Below, piece by piece: positions 1 to 5,386 of a stretch of 10,874 bases of DNA. Location of the stretch: assembly GCA_036562265.1 (NCBI GenBank), contig DATCKS010000250.1, positions 1 to 10,874 on the forward strand. Direction: 5' to 3'. Position numbers and translations under genes: made by a program. The notes under the pieces were generated by a model. That model had not been told where the DNA came from. It ran no database searches and saw nothing but the letters and a program-made list of their open reading frames with translations. Each line of letters begins with the position of its first letter. Positions within the stretch are counted from its first letter, which is position 1. The stretch is from DASVDK01 sp036562265 [NCBI: Thermodesulfobacteriota bacterium] (GTDB lineage: Bacteria; DASVDK01).

Positions 1-1004
1 AGCGCCGCCGGCGCGGCGGCGAGGGGGATGAACTCGCCGTCGCCGACGCCGAGCCAGCGCCGGGCGGCCTCGCCGGTGGGGAGCACGACCCCGCCGGCGA
101 AGCCCGCCACCCGCGCCTGCACGAGGCGCTGGGCGACGAGCCCGCCGCCGGTCGTCTCGACCACGGCGAGCGTGAGGCCCCGCTCGGCGAGCAAGGTCCC
201 GACGACCCCCTCCAGCGTGTCGTCGTCGGCGCCGAAGACGGCCTCGCCGAGGCGGCCGCGGATGCGCTCCTCCATGCCGGCGATGAGGGCCCTCGCGGAG
301 GCCTCGTCCGCCGCCTTGGCCGAGACGCGCAGCCGGATGATCCCGGGCGAGGCGTAGATGCCGACCGTCGGGTTGGAGGACTCGCGGATCAGGTCGCCGA
401 CGACCTGGTCGACGGCCGACTCGGTCATGCCGCTGACCTTCAGCGTCTTCGAGACGATGGTGGCGGCGAGGCCGTAGCGGCGCTTGAGGTAGGGCAGCAC
501 GGCGGTCTCGGTCATCCACTGCAGCTCGGAGGGGACGCCGGGCATGGCGATGATGGTTCCGGCGTCCCCCTCGAGGATGAAGCCGGGCGCGGTGCCGCGC
601 TGGTTCTCGATGGGGATCGCCCCGGCCGGCAGGAAGGCCTGCTTGCGGTTGTTGGGCGAGACCTTGTAGCCGCGTCGCGAGAGGCGCGCCTCGATCATGT
701 CCATGAGGCGCTGGTGGAAGACCAGCTCCCGCCCCATGACCCGCGCGGCGACCTCGCGCGTGAGGTCGTCCTCGGTGGGGCCGAGCCCGCCGCTGCAGAT
801 GACGAGGCCGGCGCGCTCGAGGGCGATGCGGAACGCGCTCTCCATCCGGGCGGGGTTGTCGCCGACGGTGGTCTTGAAGTAGAGGTCGCAGCCGATCTCG
901 GCGAGCGCTCGCGCGAGGTAGGCGGCGTTGGTGTCGACGAGTTGTCCGAGGAGGAGTTCGGAGCCGATCATCATCAGCTCCGCCCGCACCGGCGCGGCGC
1001 TCAC
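1..1004 (-). CDS. cinA: CinA-like protein (MoaB/MogA-type domain plus degenerate NMN deamidase domain), partial: 3' end beyond the window
   Basis: 334 codons are visible; the C-terminus lies left of position 1. The protein opens with MSAAPVRAELMMIGSELLLG and carries CinA hallmarks: SGGLGPTEDDLT (residues 71-82), RGTAPG (136-141) and MPGVPSE (154-160), which place residues 1 to about 255 in the molybdopterin-binding-like N-terminal domain. From about residue 262 the CinA_C domain begins. In that family it deamidates nicotinamide mononucleotide in pyridine nucleotide salvage. Here the usual AES(C)TGG motif reads VETTGGG (282-288), and the usual AYSNEAK motif after GGVV reads LPTGEAA (307-313), so that activity is doubtful. 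The GTG start at 1004-1002 overlaps the stop of the upstream Mac-domain gene by 4 nt (GTGA), implying translational coupling. The family assignment is secure. Function is less so, since stand-alone roles of CinA N-domains are poorly defined. Confidence 0.93.
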   Translation of the reverse strand, partial: MSAAPVRAELMMIGSELLLGQLVDTNAAYLARALAEIGCDLYFKTTVGDNPARMESAFRIALERAGLVICSGGLGPTEDDLTREVAARVMGRELVFHQRLMDMIEARLSRRGYKVSPNNRKQAFLPAGAIPIENQRGTAPGFILEGDAGTIIAMPGVPSELQWMTETAVLPYLKRRYGLAATIVSKTLKVSGMTESAVDQVVGDLIRESSNPTVGIYASPGIIRLRVSAKAADEASARALIAGMEERIRGRLGEAVFGADDDTLEGVVGTLLAERGLTLAVVETTGGGLVAQRLVQARVAGFAGGVVLPTGEAARRWLGVGDGEFIPLAAAPAA

Positions 1005-1192
1005 GGGCGGTCCCCCACCGCGCCGCGGCGTTCCCGCAGGAAGGCCATGCGCCGGCGCGGCTGGTCCGCGTCGGACGCGTCGTCCTCCCGGAGGAGCCGC
1101 GCGGCGCGCGCGCGATCGGCGGCAAGCTCCGGATCGACCGGACGGTAGAGTTCACTCGCCAGCATCTTCGCCTTCTCGCTCCGCTCCGTCAT
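1001..1192 (-). CDS. Orphan Mac domain protein (maltose O-acetyltransferase N-terminus-like), 63 aa
   Basis: The small protein begins MTERSEKAKMLASELYRPVD and continues PELAADRARAARLLRE. This matches the Mac domain (PF12464) that precedes the left-handed beta-helix in maltose/galactoside O-acetyltransferases (typical family pattern: EKMLAGELYD...DPELxxxRxRARxLLxxxN). Similarity covers residues 6 to about 40. The rest is charged and Arg-rich, and there are no hexapeptide repeats, so no catalytic acetyltransferase domain is present. The ATG at 1192-1190 was chosen because the Mac match starts just after it. The upstream Shine-Dalgarno is only a weak GGGG run. The stop codon overlaps the cinA start by 4 nt, so the two are probably co-translated. 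It could be a decayed remnant of an acetyltransferase gene or a genuine stand-alone small protein; the intact frame and the coupling favour expression. Family resemblance was judged by eye. Confidence 0.65.
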   Translation of the reverse strand: MTERSEKAKMLASELYRPVDPELAADRARAARLLREDDASDADQPRRRMAFLRERRGAVGDRP

Positions 1193-1243
1193 GTCGCGCC
1201 CCGCGGCCCGCGCCTCGCGCTGCCGCGCAGCGCGCCACGGGCG

Positions 1244-1273
1244 AGGATACCGCACCCCGGGCCGGGAAGCGAA
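1244..1273 (-). promoter_or_regulatory. Weak candidate promoter for the Mac-cinA pair
   Basis: On the minus strand a TATCCT hexamer (1249-1244) lies 18 nt downstream of TTCGCT (1273-1268), in the 105-bp gap between the divergent transcripts. Matches to sigma-70 boxes are 4/6 and 3/6. No operator-like repeat was seen near it. Confidence 0.25.
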
Positions 1274-1285
1274 CGGCCCCCGTGG

Positions 1286-1297
1286 TAGACTTCCGCC
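1286..1297 (+). promoter_or_regulatory. Candidate -10 box for a leaderless transcript of the XdhC-like/pxp operon
   Basis: TAGACT at 1286-1291 fits a TANNNT -10 element and ends six nucleotides before the ATG at 1298, which would put transcription initiation at or very near the A of the start codon. The 20 nt upstream of the ATG contain no Shine-Dalgarno sequence, consistent with leaderless translation. No convincing -35 box was found. This is inference from spacing only. Confidence 0.35.
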
Positions 1298-1516
1298 ATG
1301 TCGTCCGCGTTCTACGAAACGCTCGACGCCCGGATCGCCCGGGCCGGACGGGTCGCGGTGGCGACGCTCGCCGAGCGACGCCGGTCGGTACCGCGCGAGG
1401 TGGGCGCCACGCTGCTCGTCTCGTCGCTCGGCGAGATCATCGGGCCCACGCCGATCACGGACGACAACGAGGCGAACTGCGCCGTCGTGGACGTGCTCGC
1501 CGCCGCCGGAGCGTAG
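1298..1516 (+). CDS. Small XdhC N-terminal-domain-like protein, 72 aa
   Basis: The 72-aa product starts MSSAFYETLDARIARAGRVA. Residues 4-49 resemble the N-terminal domain of the XdhC/CoxI family, with a helix followed by GRVAVATL, SVPREVGATLLV (29-40) and GEIIG (44-48). In XdhC proteins this is followed by a Gly-rich GGGCxEA segment and later by a Rossmann domain. Here the glycine segment is replaced by PTPITDDNEA (49-58) and the protein ends after one more helix, so both the Gly-Cys motif and the Rossmann domain are absent. XdhC proteins help deliver sulfurated molybdenum cofactor to xanthine dehydrogenase-type hydroxylases; none of those genes is visible here. The stop is 6 nt before the GTG of pxpB, so it is the first gene of the pxp operon. 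The frame has good codon-position bias and is probably real. The family call is tentative, and a function linked to 5-oxoproline use is only inferred from position. Confidence 0.55.
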   Translation: MSSAFYETLDARIARAGRVAVATLAERRRSVPREVGATLLVSSLGEIIGPTPITDDNEANCAVVDVLAAAGA

Positions 1517-1522
1517 CGCCAG

Positions 1523-2212
1523 GTGTCCGACGCGTACCCCAGGATCCGGCCGGCCGGAGACCGCGCGCTCGTCGTCGAGTTCGGCGAGACGATCGACCCC
1601 GCGATCTCCGCCATGGTGTACCGCCTCGACGCCAGGCTCGCCGCGCTCCACCCCGCGGGCCTCGTCGAGACGGTACCGACCTATCGCTCCCTCATGGTCC
1701 ACCACGACCCGGTGGCGGGCGACCCGGAGGCGCTCGCGGCGACGCTCGAGCGGCTCGCGGTCGAGGTCGCGGCCGAGCCGCACGCGTCGTCCAACGGCGC
1801 GCGCGAAGGACGCCTCGTCGAGGTCCCGGTCGTCTACGGCGGCGACGAGGGCCCCGACATGGCCTACGTCTGCGAGCGGACGGGGCTCACCCCCGAGGAG
1901 GTCGTCCGGCGCCACACGGCGCCGACCTACGTCGTCTACATGCTCGGCTTCCTGCCCGGCTATCCGTACCTGGGCGGCCTCGACCCGAGCCTCGCCGTCC
2001 CGCGGCTCGCGACGCCCCGCCTCAGGATCCCGGCCGGCAGCGTCGGCATCGGCGGGCAGCAGACCGGGATCTACCCGCTCGAGAGCCCGGGCGGCTGGGC
2101 GATCATCGGCCGTACGTCGCTCACGTTGTTCGACCCGATGCGCGAGGAGCCCTGCCTCATCCTCGCGGGCGATCGGGTGCGCTTCGTCGCGGTGGAGCGC
2201 GAGGAGCGGTAG
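1523..2212 (+). CDS. pxpB: 5-oxoprolinase (ATP-hydrolysing) subunit PxpB (KipI family)
   Basis: This 229-aa protein is full length for the family. PxpB works with PxpA and PxpC in the cytosol to hydrolyse 5-oxo-L-proline to L-glutamate at the cost of ATP. Diagnostic stretches are PVVYGGDEGPDM (102-113), HTAPTYVVYMLGFLPGYPYL (131-150, the conserved GFxPGFxYL block) and RIPAGSVGIGGQQTGIYPLE (168-187) followed by SPGGWxIIGRT. The N-terminal part (about 5-85) is the usual dimerisation/activation half. The start is GTG at 1523, preceded by CGGAG at 1507-1511; an ATG further in would remove the conserved opening PRIRPAGDRALVVEFG. It follows the XdhC-like gene by 6 nt and abuts pxpC with no gap (TAG immediately followed by ATG). 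KipI in Bacillus was first named as a kinase inhibitor, but with pxpC and pxpA nearby the oxoprolinase role is the better reading. Confidence 0.95.
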   Translation: MSDAYPRIRPAGDRALVVEFGETIDPAISAMVYRLDARLAALHPAGLVETVPTYRSLMVHHDPVAGDPEALAATLERLAVEVAAEPHASSNGAREGRLVEVPVVYGGDEGPDMAYVCERTGLTPEEVVRRHTAPTYVVYMLGFLPGYPYLGGLDPSLAVPRLATPRLRIPAGSVGIGGQQTGIYPLESPGGWAIIGRTSLTLFDPMREEPCLILAGDRVRFVAVEREER

Positions 2213-3274
2213 ATGGCGCCCGTGCTACGCGTGATCGAGCCGGGCCCCCTCACGACCGTCCAGGACCTCGGGCGCTACGGCTACCAGTCGCGCGGCGTCC
2301 CGGTGTCCGGCGTCATGGACCCCGTCGCGCTCCGCCTCCTCAACCGCCTCGTCGGCAACCCCGACGACGCAGCCGGCCTGGAGGCGACCCTGGTCGGCCC
2401 CACGCTCGTCGTCGAGGCGGAGGCCGAGGGGGGCGTCCTCGTCGCCCTCGGCGGCGCGGAGTGCGACGCGACCGCCGACGGCATGCCGGTGCCGCCCTAC
2501 CGGGCGACCTGGCTGCCGGACGGCTGCCGCCTGGTCATCGGCCCCGCCCGCGCGGGCCTTCGGCCGATCCTCGCCGTCGCGGGGGGCATCGACGTGCCGG
2601 TCGTCCTCGGGAGCCGCTCGACCTTCCTGCGCGGCGCCTTCGGCGGCCTCGGCGGCCGCGCCCTGGCGCCGGGCGACCGGGTCCCCGTGGGGGTCCCGGT
2701 CGACCCCCAAGGGGTGTCCGGCCGCGACGGCCTCGCGCTGCCGCCCTCGGCGCGGCCGCCGCTCGAGACCGCGGTGACCCTTCGCGTCGTCCTCGGGCCG
2801 CAGGCCGACCGCTTCACCGACGACGCGATCGAGACGCTTCGCCGCGAGCCGTACCGCCTCACCCCGGAGAGCGACCGGATGGGGGCGCGGCTCGCGGGGC
2901 CGCGCCTCGCCCACCGGCGGGGCGCCGACATCGTCTCGGACGGGACGACCGCGGGCTCCATCCAGGTGCCCGAGTCGGGACAGCCGATCGTGCTGCTCGC
3001 CGACCGGCAGACGACCGGCGGGTACACCAAGATCGGCACGGTCGTCTCGGCCGACCTCCCGCGCCTCGCCCAGCTCGTGCCGGGCGGCGAGGTCCGCTTC
3101 CAGGTGGTCGGCCTCGCGGAGGCCTACCGCGCCGCGCGCGAGGCGGAGGCGGCGCTCGACGCGGCGCTCGCCCGCGCCGTGCGCCTCGACGGGCCGCCCC
3201 CCTGGGCCGCGTCGCACCGCCTGCTCGCCCACAACCTGATCTCCGGCGCGGTCGCCGCCGGGGAGGAGCCGTAG
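2213..3274 (+). CDS. pxpC: 5-oxoprolinase subunit PxpC (KipA / biotin-dependent carboxyltransferase-like family)
   Basis: This 353-aa protein is the partner of PxpB; together they form the part of 5-oxoprolinase thought to phosphorylate or activate the substrate before PxpA hydrolyses it. Family motifs are EPGPLTTVQDLGRYGYQSRG (9-28) with GVPVSGVMD following, AVAGGIDVPVVLGSRSTFLR (121-140), SDRMGARLAG (220-229), SDGTTAGSIQVPESGQPIVL (242-261), and GGYTKIGTVVSADLPRLAQL (269-288). The length is slightly above the roughly 310-340 aa common in the family because of an Ala/Arg-rich C-terminal tail. The ATG directly follows the pxpB stop and has GAGGAG at 2201-2206 as ribosome binding site, inside the end of pxpB, so the pair is translationally coupled. 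Some annotations call this family allophanate hydrolase subunit 2 because it resembles the C-terminal half of urea amidolyase; the adjacent pxpB and nearby pxpA argue against urea degradation. Confidence 0.95.
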   Translation: MAPVLRVIEPGPLTTVQDLGRYGYQSRGVPVSGVMDPVALRLLNRLVGNPDDAAGLEATLVGPTLVVEAEAEGGVLVALGGAECDATADGMPVPPYRATWLPDGCRLVIGPARAGLRPILAVAGGIDVPVVLGSRSTFLRGAFGGLGGRALAPGDRVPVGVPVDPQGVSGRDGLALPPSARPPLETAVTLRVVLGPQADRFTDDAIETLRREPYRLTPESDRMGARLAGPRLAHRRGADIVSDGTTAGSIQVPESGQPIVLLADRQTTGGYTKIGTVVSADLPRLAQLVPGGEVRFQVVGLAEAYRAAREAEAALDAALARAVRLDGPPPWAASHRLLAHNLISGAVAAGEEP

Positions 3275-3278
3275 CGTC

Positions 3279-4127
3279 ATGCCGTCGCCCGAACCGACCT
3301 ACCTGCCGACGCGGGGCGGTCCGCTCGACGTCGACCGCGCCTTCTACGACCGGTTGTCGCGCGACATCGCCGGCCGGAGGCCGGTCGAGTCGTTCGTCGT
3401 CCCGATCCGCTCGGGTCGCGCCTGGCCGCTACGCGCCGGGCAGATGTGCCGCATCGTCACCATCGAGGGGGCGCAGGTCGCCGACCTCAACGCCTGGAAC
3501 CTCCACAACCCGCGCGAGCGCTTCTGGGCCGCCCGTACCCGCCAGCTCCAGCGGGCGCACGTCTCGACCTACGACCGTCTCTGGTCCACCCTCCCCTACC
3601 TGAGGCCGATGCTGACGATCACGAAGGACTCGCTCGACTGGTACGGCGTCGACGAGGACGGCGGCCGCTGCCACGGCCTCCTCGGCAGCCGCTGCGACCC
3701 CTACGTGAACCGGCTCCTCACCGGCGAGTCGTTCGACTACCACTGCCACTCGAACCTCACCCGCGCCATCCTCCCCTGGCGGCTCACCGAGCTCGACGTC
3801 CACGACGTGCTCAACGTCTTCCAGGTCGAGGGGCTCACGCGCGACGGCGACCAGTACTTCATCAAGCCGAGCCCCGCCAAGCGGGGGGACGTCTTCGAGT
3901 TCTTCGCCGAGATCGACCTGCTCGTGGCGATCTCGACCTGCCCCGGCGGCGACCTCTCCGTGCCGCTCTGGGGGCCGAACGCCGGCGACGCGCTCGCGGT
4001 CTGCCGGCCGCTCGGCGTCGAGATCTACGAGCCCGACCCCGCGCTCCTCGCGGGCTGGTCCCCGCCCGAGCCGGCCGACTACCGCGGCAACCACGGGATG
4101 CCGATGCCGGCCTTCCAGAGGGCCTGA
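3279..4127 (+). CDS. DUF1989 / urea carboxylase-associated family protein
   Basis: This 282-aa protein belongs to the DUF1989 family. Recognisable segments are RAGQMCRIVTIEGAQVADLN (52-71), the Cys-containing CHGLLGSRCD (131-140), NLTRAI and ELDVHDVLNVFQ (171-182), PAKRGDVFEFFAEIDLLVAI (199-218) and STCPGGD (219-225). The Cys residues at 131, 139 and 221 are candidates for a metal site. Characterised members include the two subunits of carboxyguanidine deiminase (CgdA/CgdB) next to guanidine carboxylase. Here there is a single copy with no carboxylase, so that activity cannot be assumed. An N-terminal extension of about 40 residues precedes the core. The ATG at 3279 lies 4 nt after the pxpC stop with GGGAGGAG at 3261-3268, so it is the fourth gene of the operon. 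An amidine, amide or lactam-related step feeding or following 5-oxoproline hydrolysis is a reasonable inference, nothing more. Confidence 0.88.
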   Translation: MPSPEPTYLPTRGGPLDVDRAFYDRLSRDIAGRRPVESFVVPIRSGRAWPLRAGQMCRIVTIEGAQVADLNAWNLHNPRERFWAARTRQLQRAHVSTYDRLWSTLPYLRPMLTITKDSLDWYGVDEDGGRCHGLLGSRCDPYVNRLLTGESFDYHCHSNLTRAILPWRLTELDVHDVLNVFQVEGLTRDGDQYFIKPSPAKRGDVFEFFAEIDLLVAISTCPGGDLSVPLWGPNAGDALAVCRPLGVEIYEPDPALLAGWSPPEPADYRGNHGMPMPAFQRA

Positions 4128-4216
4128 TCGCGCCTTCGCCACGACGCACCCGGGTCGCGGTGCAGACGGTCCCGCGCGCGGGCCCTGGTCGGGCGGCCGC
4201 GCACGGCGACGGGCAA

Positions 4217-4233
4217 GCGCCCCTCCGGGGCGC
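4217..4233 (+). terminator. GC-rich hairpin downstream of the pxpBC-DUF1989 operon
   Basis: GCGCCCC-TCC-GGGGCGC forms a perfect 7-bp stem with a 3-nt loop about 90 nt after the DUF1989 stop. There is no convincing U-tract behind it (only a TTT at 4246-4248), so intrinsic termination is uncertain; it could also act as an attenuating or RNA-stabilising hairpin. Confidence 0.35.
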
Positions 4234-4245
4234 CGGCCGCGGCCG

Positions 4246-4267
4246 TTTCGGAGCGCCGTCCCCGAAA
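4246..4267. promoter_or_regulatory. Interrupted inverted repeat TTTCGG-N10-CCGAAA, possible operator
   Basis: Six-base arms TTTCGG (4246-4251) and CCGAAA (4262-4267) are separated by 10 nt, giving a 22-bp footprint typical in size for a dimeric regulator. It lies upstream of a TTGACA hexamer at 4288-4293, the best -35-like sequence in this gap. No good -10 box was found at 16-18 nt from it (GTCTCA/TCTCAT). The region would be the natural control site for pxpA, but the evidence is only positional. Confidence 0.25.
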
Positions 4268-4324
4268 TCCAGGACGCAACGTCAGGTTTGACAGGCCCCG
4301 CCGGCCTGCGGTCTCATCGTCGGT

Positions 4325-4374
4325 ATGGAAAATGGAAAGGCCTGACCCCATGGAAAATGGAAAGGCCTGACCCC
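4325..4374 (+). repeat. Two perfect tandem copies of a 25-bp interspersed repeat
   Basis: Copies at 4325-4349 and 4350-4374 are identical and directly adjacent. Each unit starts ATGGAAAATGGAAAGG and ends CCTGACCCC. A third copy, inverted and matching over 23 bp, lies at 6575-6597 after the aminotransferase. The A-rich half is clearly lower in GC than the surrounding DNA. Short repeats with an AGGCCTGACCCC-type core are, to my knowledge, common in several high-GC bacterial lineages and may be mobilised by REP-associated (RAYT, IS200-like) tyrosine transposases; no such transposase is in this window. The second copy ends immediately upstream of the pxpA ribosome binding site. Confidence 0.9.
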
Positions 4375-4387
4375 GAGGGAGGGCGTC

Positions 4388-5155
4388 ATGACCCTTCGCA
4401 TCGACTTCAATTCCGACATGGGCGAGTCGTTCGGCCAGTTCAAGATGGGCGACGACGAGGCGATTCTCGATTACGTCTCGTCGGCCAACCTCGCCTGCGG
4501 CTGGCACGGCGGCGACCCCCTCACGATGCGCAGGACCGTCTTCATGGCGGTCAAGAAGGGGGTCAACGTCGGCGCCCACCCGAGCTACCCGGACCTCATG
4601 GGCTTCGGGCGGCGCGTCATGCAGCTCACGCCGGAGGAGGCGCACAACTACGTCGTCTACCAGCTCGGCGCCCTTGCCGCCTTCTGCAAGGCGGCCGGCA
4701 CGACGATGCAGCACGTGAAGCCGCACGGCGCCCTCTTCAACGCCGCCCAGGACGACCCGGTCCTCGCCGAGGCGCTCGTCGCCGGCATCAAGGAGGTCGA
4801 CCCGAAGCTCATCGTGGTCGCCCTGCCCGGCTCCGAGGTCGACAAGGCCGCCACGAAGATCGGCCTCAAGGTGGCTCGCGAGGGCTTCGCGGACCGGGAG
4901 TACACCGACGAGGGCCGGCTCGTGCCGCGCACGGTGAAGGGCTCGGTCATCCACGACCCGAAGCGGATCGCCGATCGGGTCATCCAGATGGTGAAGGGCA
5001 AGCTGGTCGCGATGAGCGGCAAGCCGCTCGACGTCGAGGTCCACACGATCTGCCTGCACAGCGACACGCCGGGCGCAGCCGAGCTGGCACGAACGATCCG
5101 GAGCGCCGTCGAGGCCGCCGGCATTCGGGTCACTCCGATGCGGGAACTGGTCTAG
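4388..5155 (+). CDS. pxpA: 5-oxoprolinase subunit PxpA (LamB/YcsF family)
   Basis: This 255-aa protein (family about 245-255) is the hydrolytic subunit that completes 5-oxo-L-proline conversion to L-glutamate with PxpBC. The fold is related to polysaccharide deacetylase-like NodB barrels. Motifs, in order, are DFNSDMGESFGQF (6-18), SSANLACGWHGGDP (31-44), VGAHPSYPDLMGFGRR (61-76), YQLGAL (91-96), HVKPHGALFN (109-118), EGFADREYTDEGRLVPR (165-181), and TICLHSDTPGA (220-230). The Asp/His residues of the metal-binding DMGE, WHGGDP, AHP and KPHGAL motifs are all present, so it looks active. The ATG at 4388 has a strong GAGGGAGGG (4375-4383) immediately after the second 25-bp repeat copy. It is detached from pxpBC by the DUF1989 gene and a 260-bp gap, an arrangement in which pxpA may have its own promoter. 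The aminotransferase follows after 231 bp. Confidence 0.95.
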   Translation: MTLRIDFNSDMGESFGQFKMGDDEAILDYVSSANLACGWHGGDPLTMRRTVFMAVKKGVNVGAHPSYPDLMGFGRRVMQLTPEEAHNYVVYQLGALAAFCKAAGTTMQHVKPHGALFNAAQDDPVLAEALVAGIKEVDPKLIVVALPGSEVDKAATKIGLKVAREGFADREYTDEGRLVPRTVKGSVIHDPKRIADRVIQMVKGKLVAMSGKPLDVEVHTICLHSDTPGAAELARTIRSAVEAAGIRVTPMRELV

Positions 5156-5329
5156 CGGCGCGGCGTGTTCGCCCGGGCCGCAGGACGGGCCCGTCCGGCA
5201 ACGCCCGAGGTGTGCGCGGGGAATCGTGGCGGCGGCGGGGACGGACCGGCCCGACCGCGTGACGGTCCTCGACGACGGTAAGGTAATCTCTTCTGAGAAC
5301 CCCCAGGTGGCCCGGCGGCACCCGGCCGT

Positions 5330-5343
5330 GATACAGGTGTATC
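5330..5343. promoter_or_regulatory. Inverted repeat GATACA-GG-TGTATC upstream of the aminotransferase
   Basis: A perfect 6-bp inverted repeat with a 2-nt spacer lies 43 nt before the aminotransferase ATG, in the 231-bp gap after pxpA. AT-rich for this genome, it has the size of a transcription factor half-site pair (GntR- or TetR-like). Upstream, GGTAATCT at 5283-5290 is the only -10-like sequence and is weak. The rest of the 5156-5386 gap holds a short GC hairpin just after pxpA (CGGGCC/GGCCCG, 5174-5193, no T-run) and no gene-like open frame. Confidence 0.3.
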
Positions 5344-5386
5344 CCGGCGCGTCGCCCGGCGACGCCGCCCGACACGAGGAGCCCCG

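Noticed and set aside
28-357. 109-aa plus-strand frame at the left edge
   Set aside because: Antisense to the cinA C-terminal region; Ser/Pro/Arg-rich with no domain.
1193-1915. Upstream extension of the Mac-domain frame to a 304-aa protein on the minus strand
   Set aside because: The extra 240 residues are antisense to the XdhC-like gene and pxpB and resemble nothing; the Mac similarity begins right after the ATG at 1192.
2213-3274. Allophanate hydrolase / urea amidolyase activity for the pxpBC pair
   Set aside because: No urea carboxylase gene is present and pxpA is nearby; the pair fits 5-oxoprolinase subunits better despite the homology.
928-3603. Long plus-strand open frame of 891 codons
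   Set aside because: Composition is almost entirely Arg/Pro/Gly/Ala, and it runs out of frame through the clearly recognisable pxpB, pxpC and DUF1989 genes; it is a by-product of very high third-position GC.
5156-5386. Riboswitch or structured leader before the aminotransferase
   Set aside because: Only short generic hairpins were visible; no conserved riboswitch core could be recognised.
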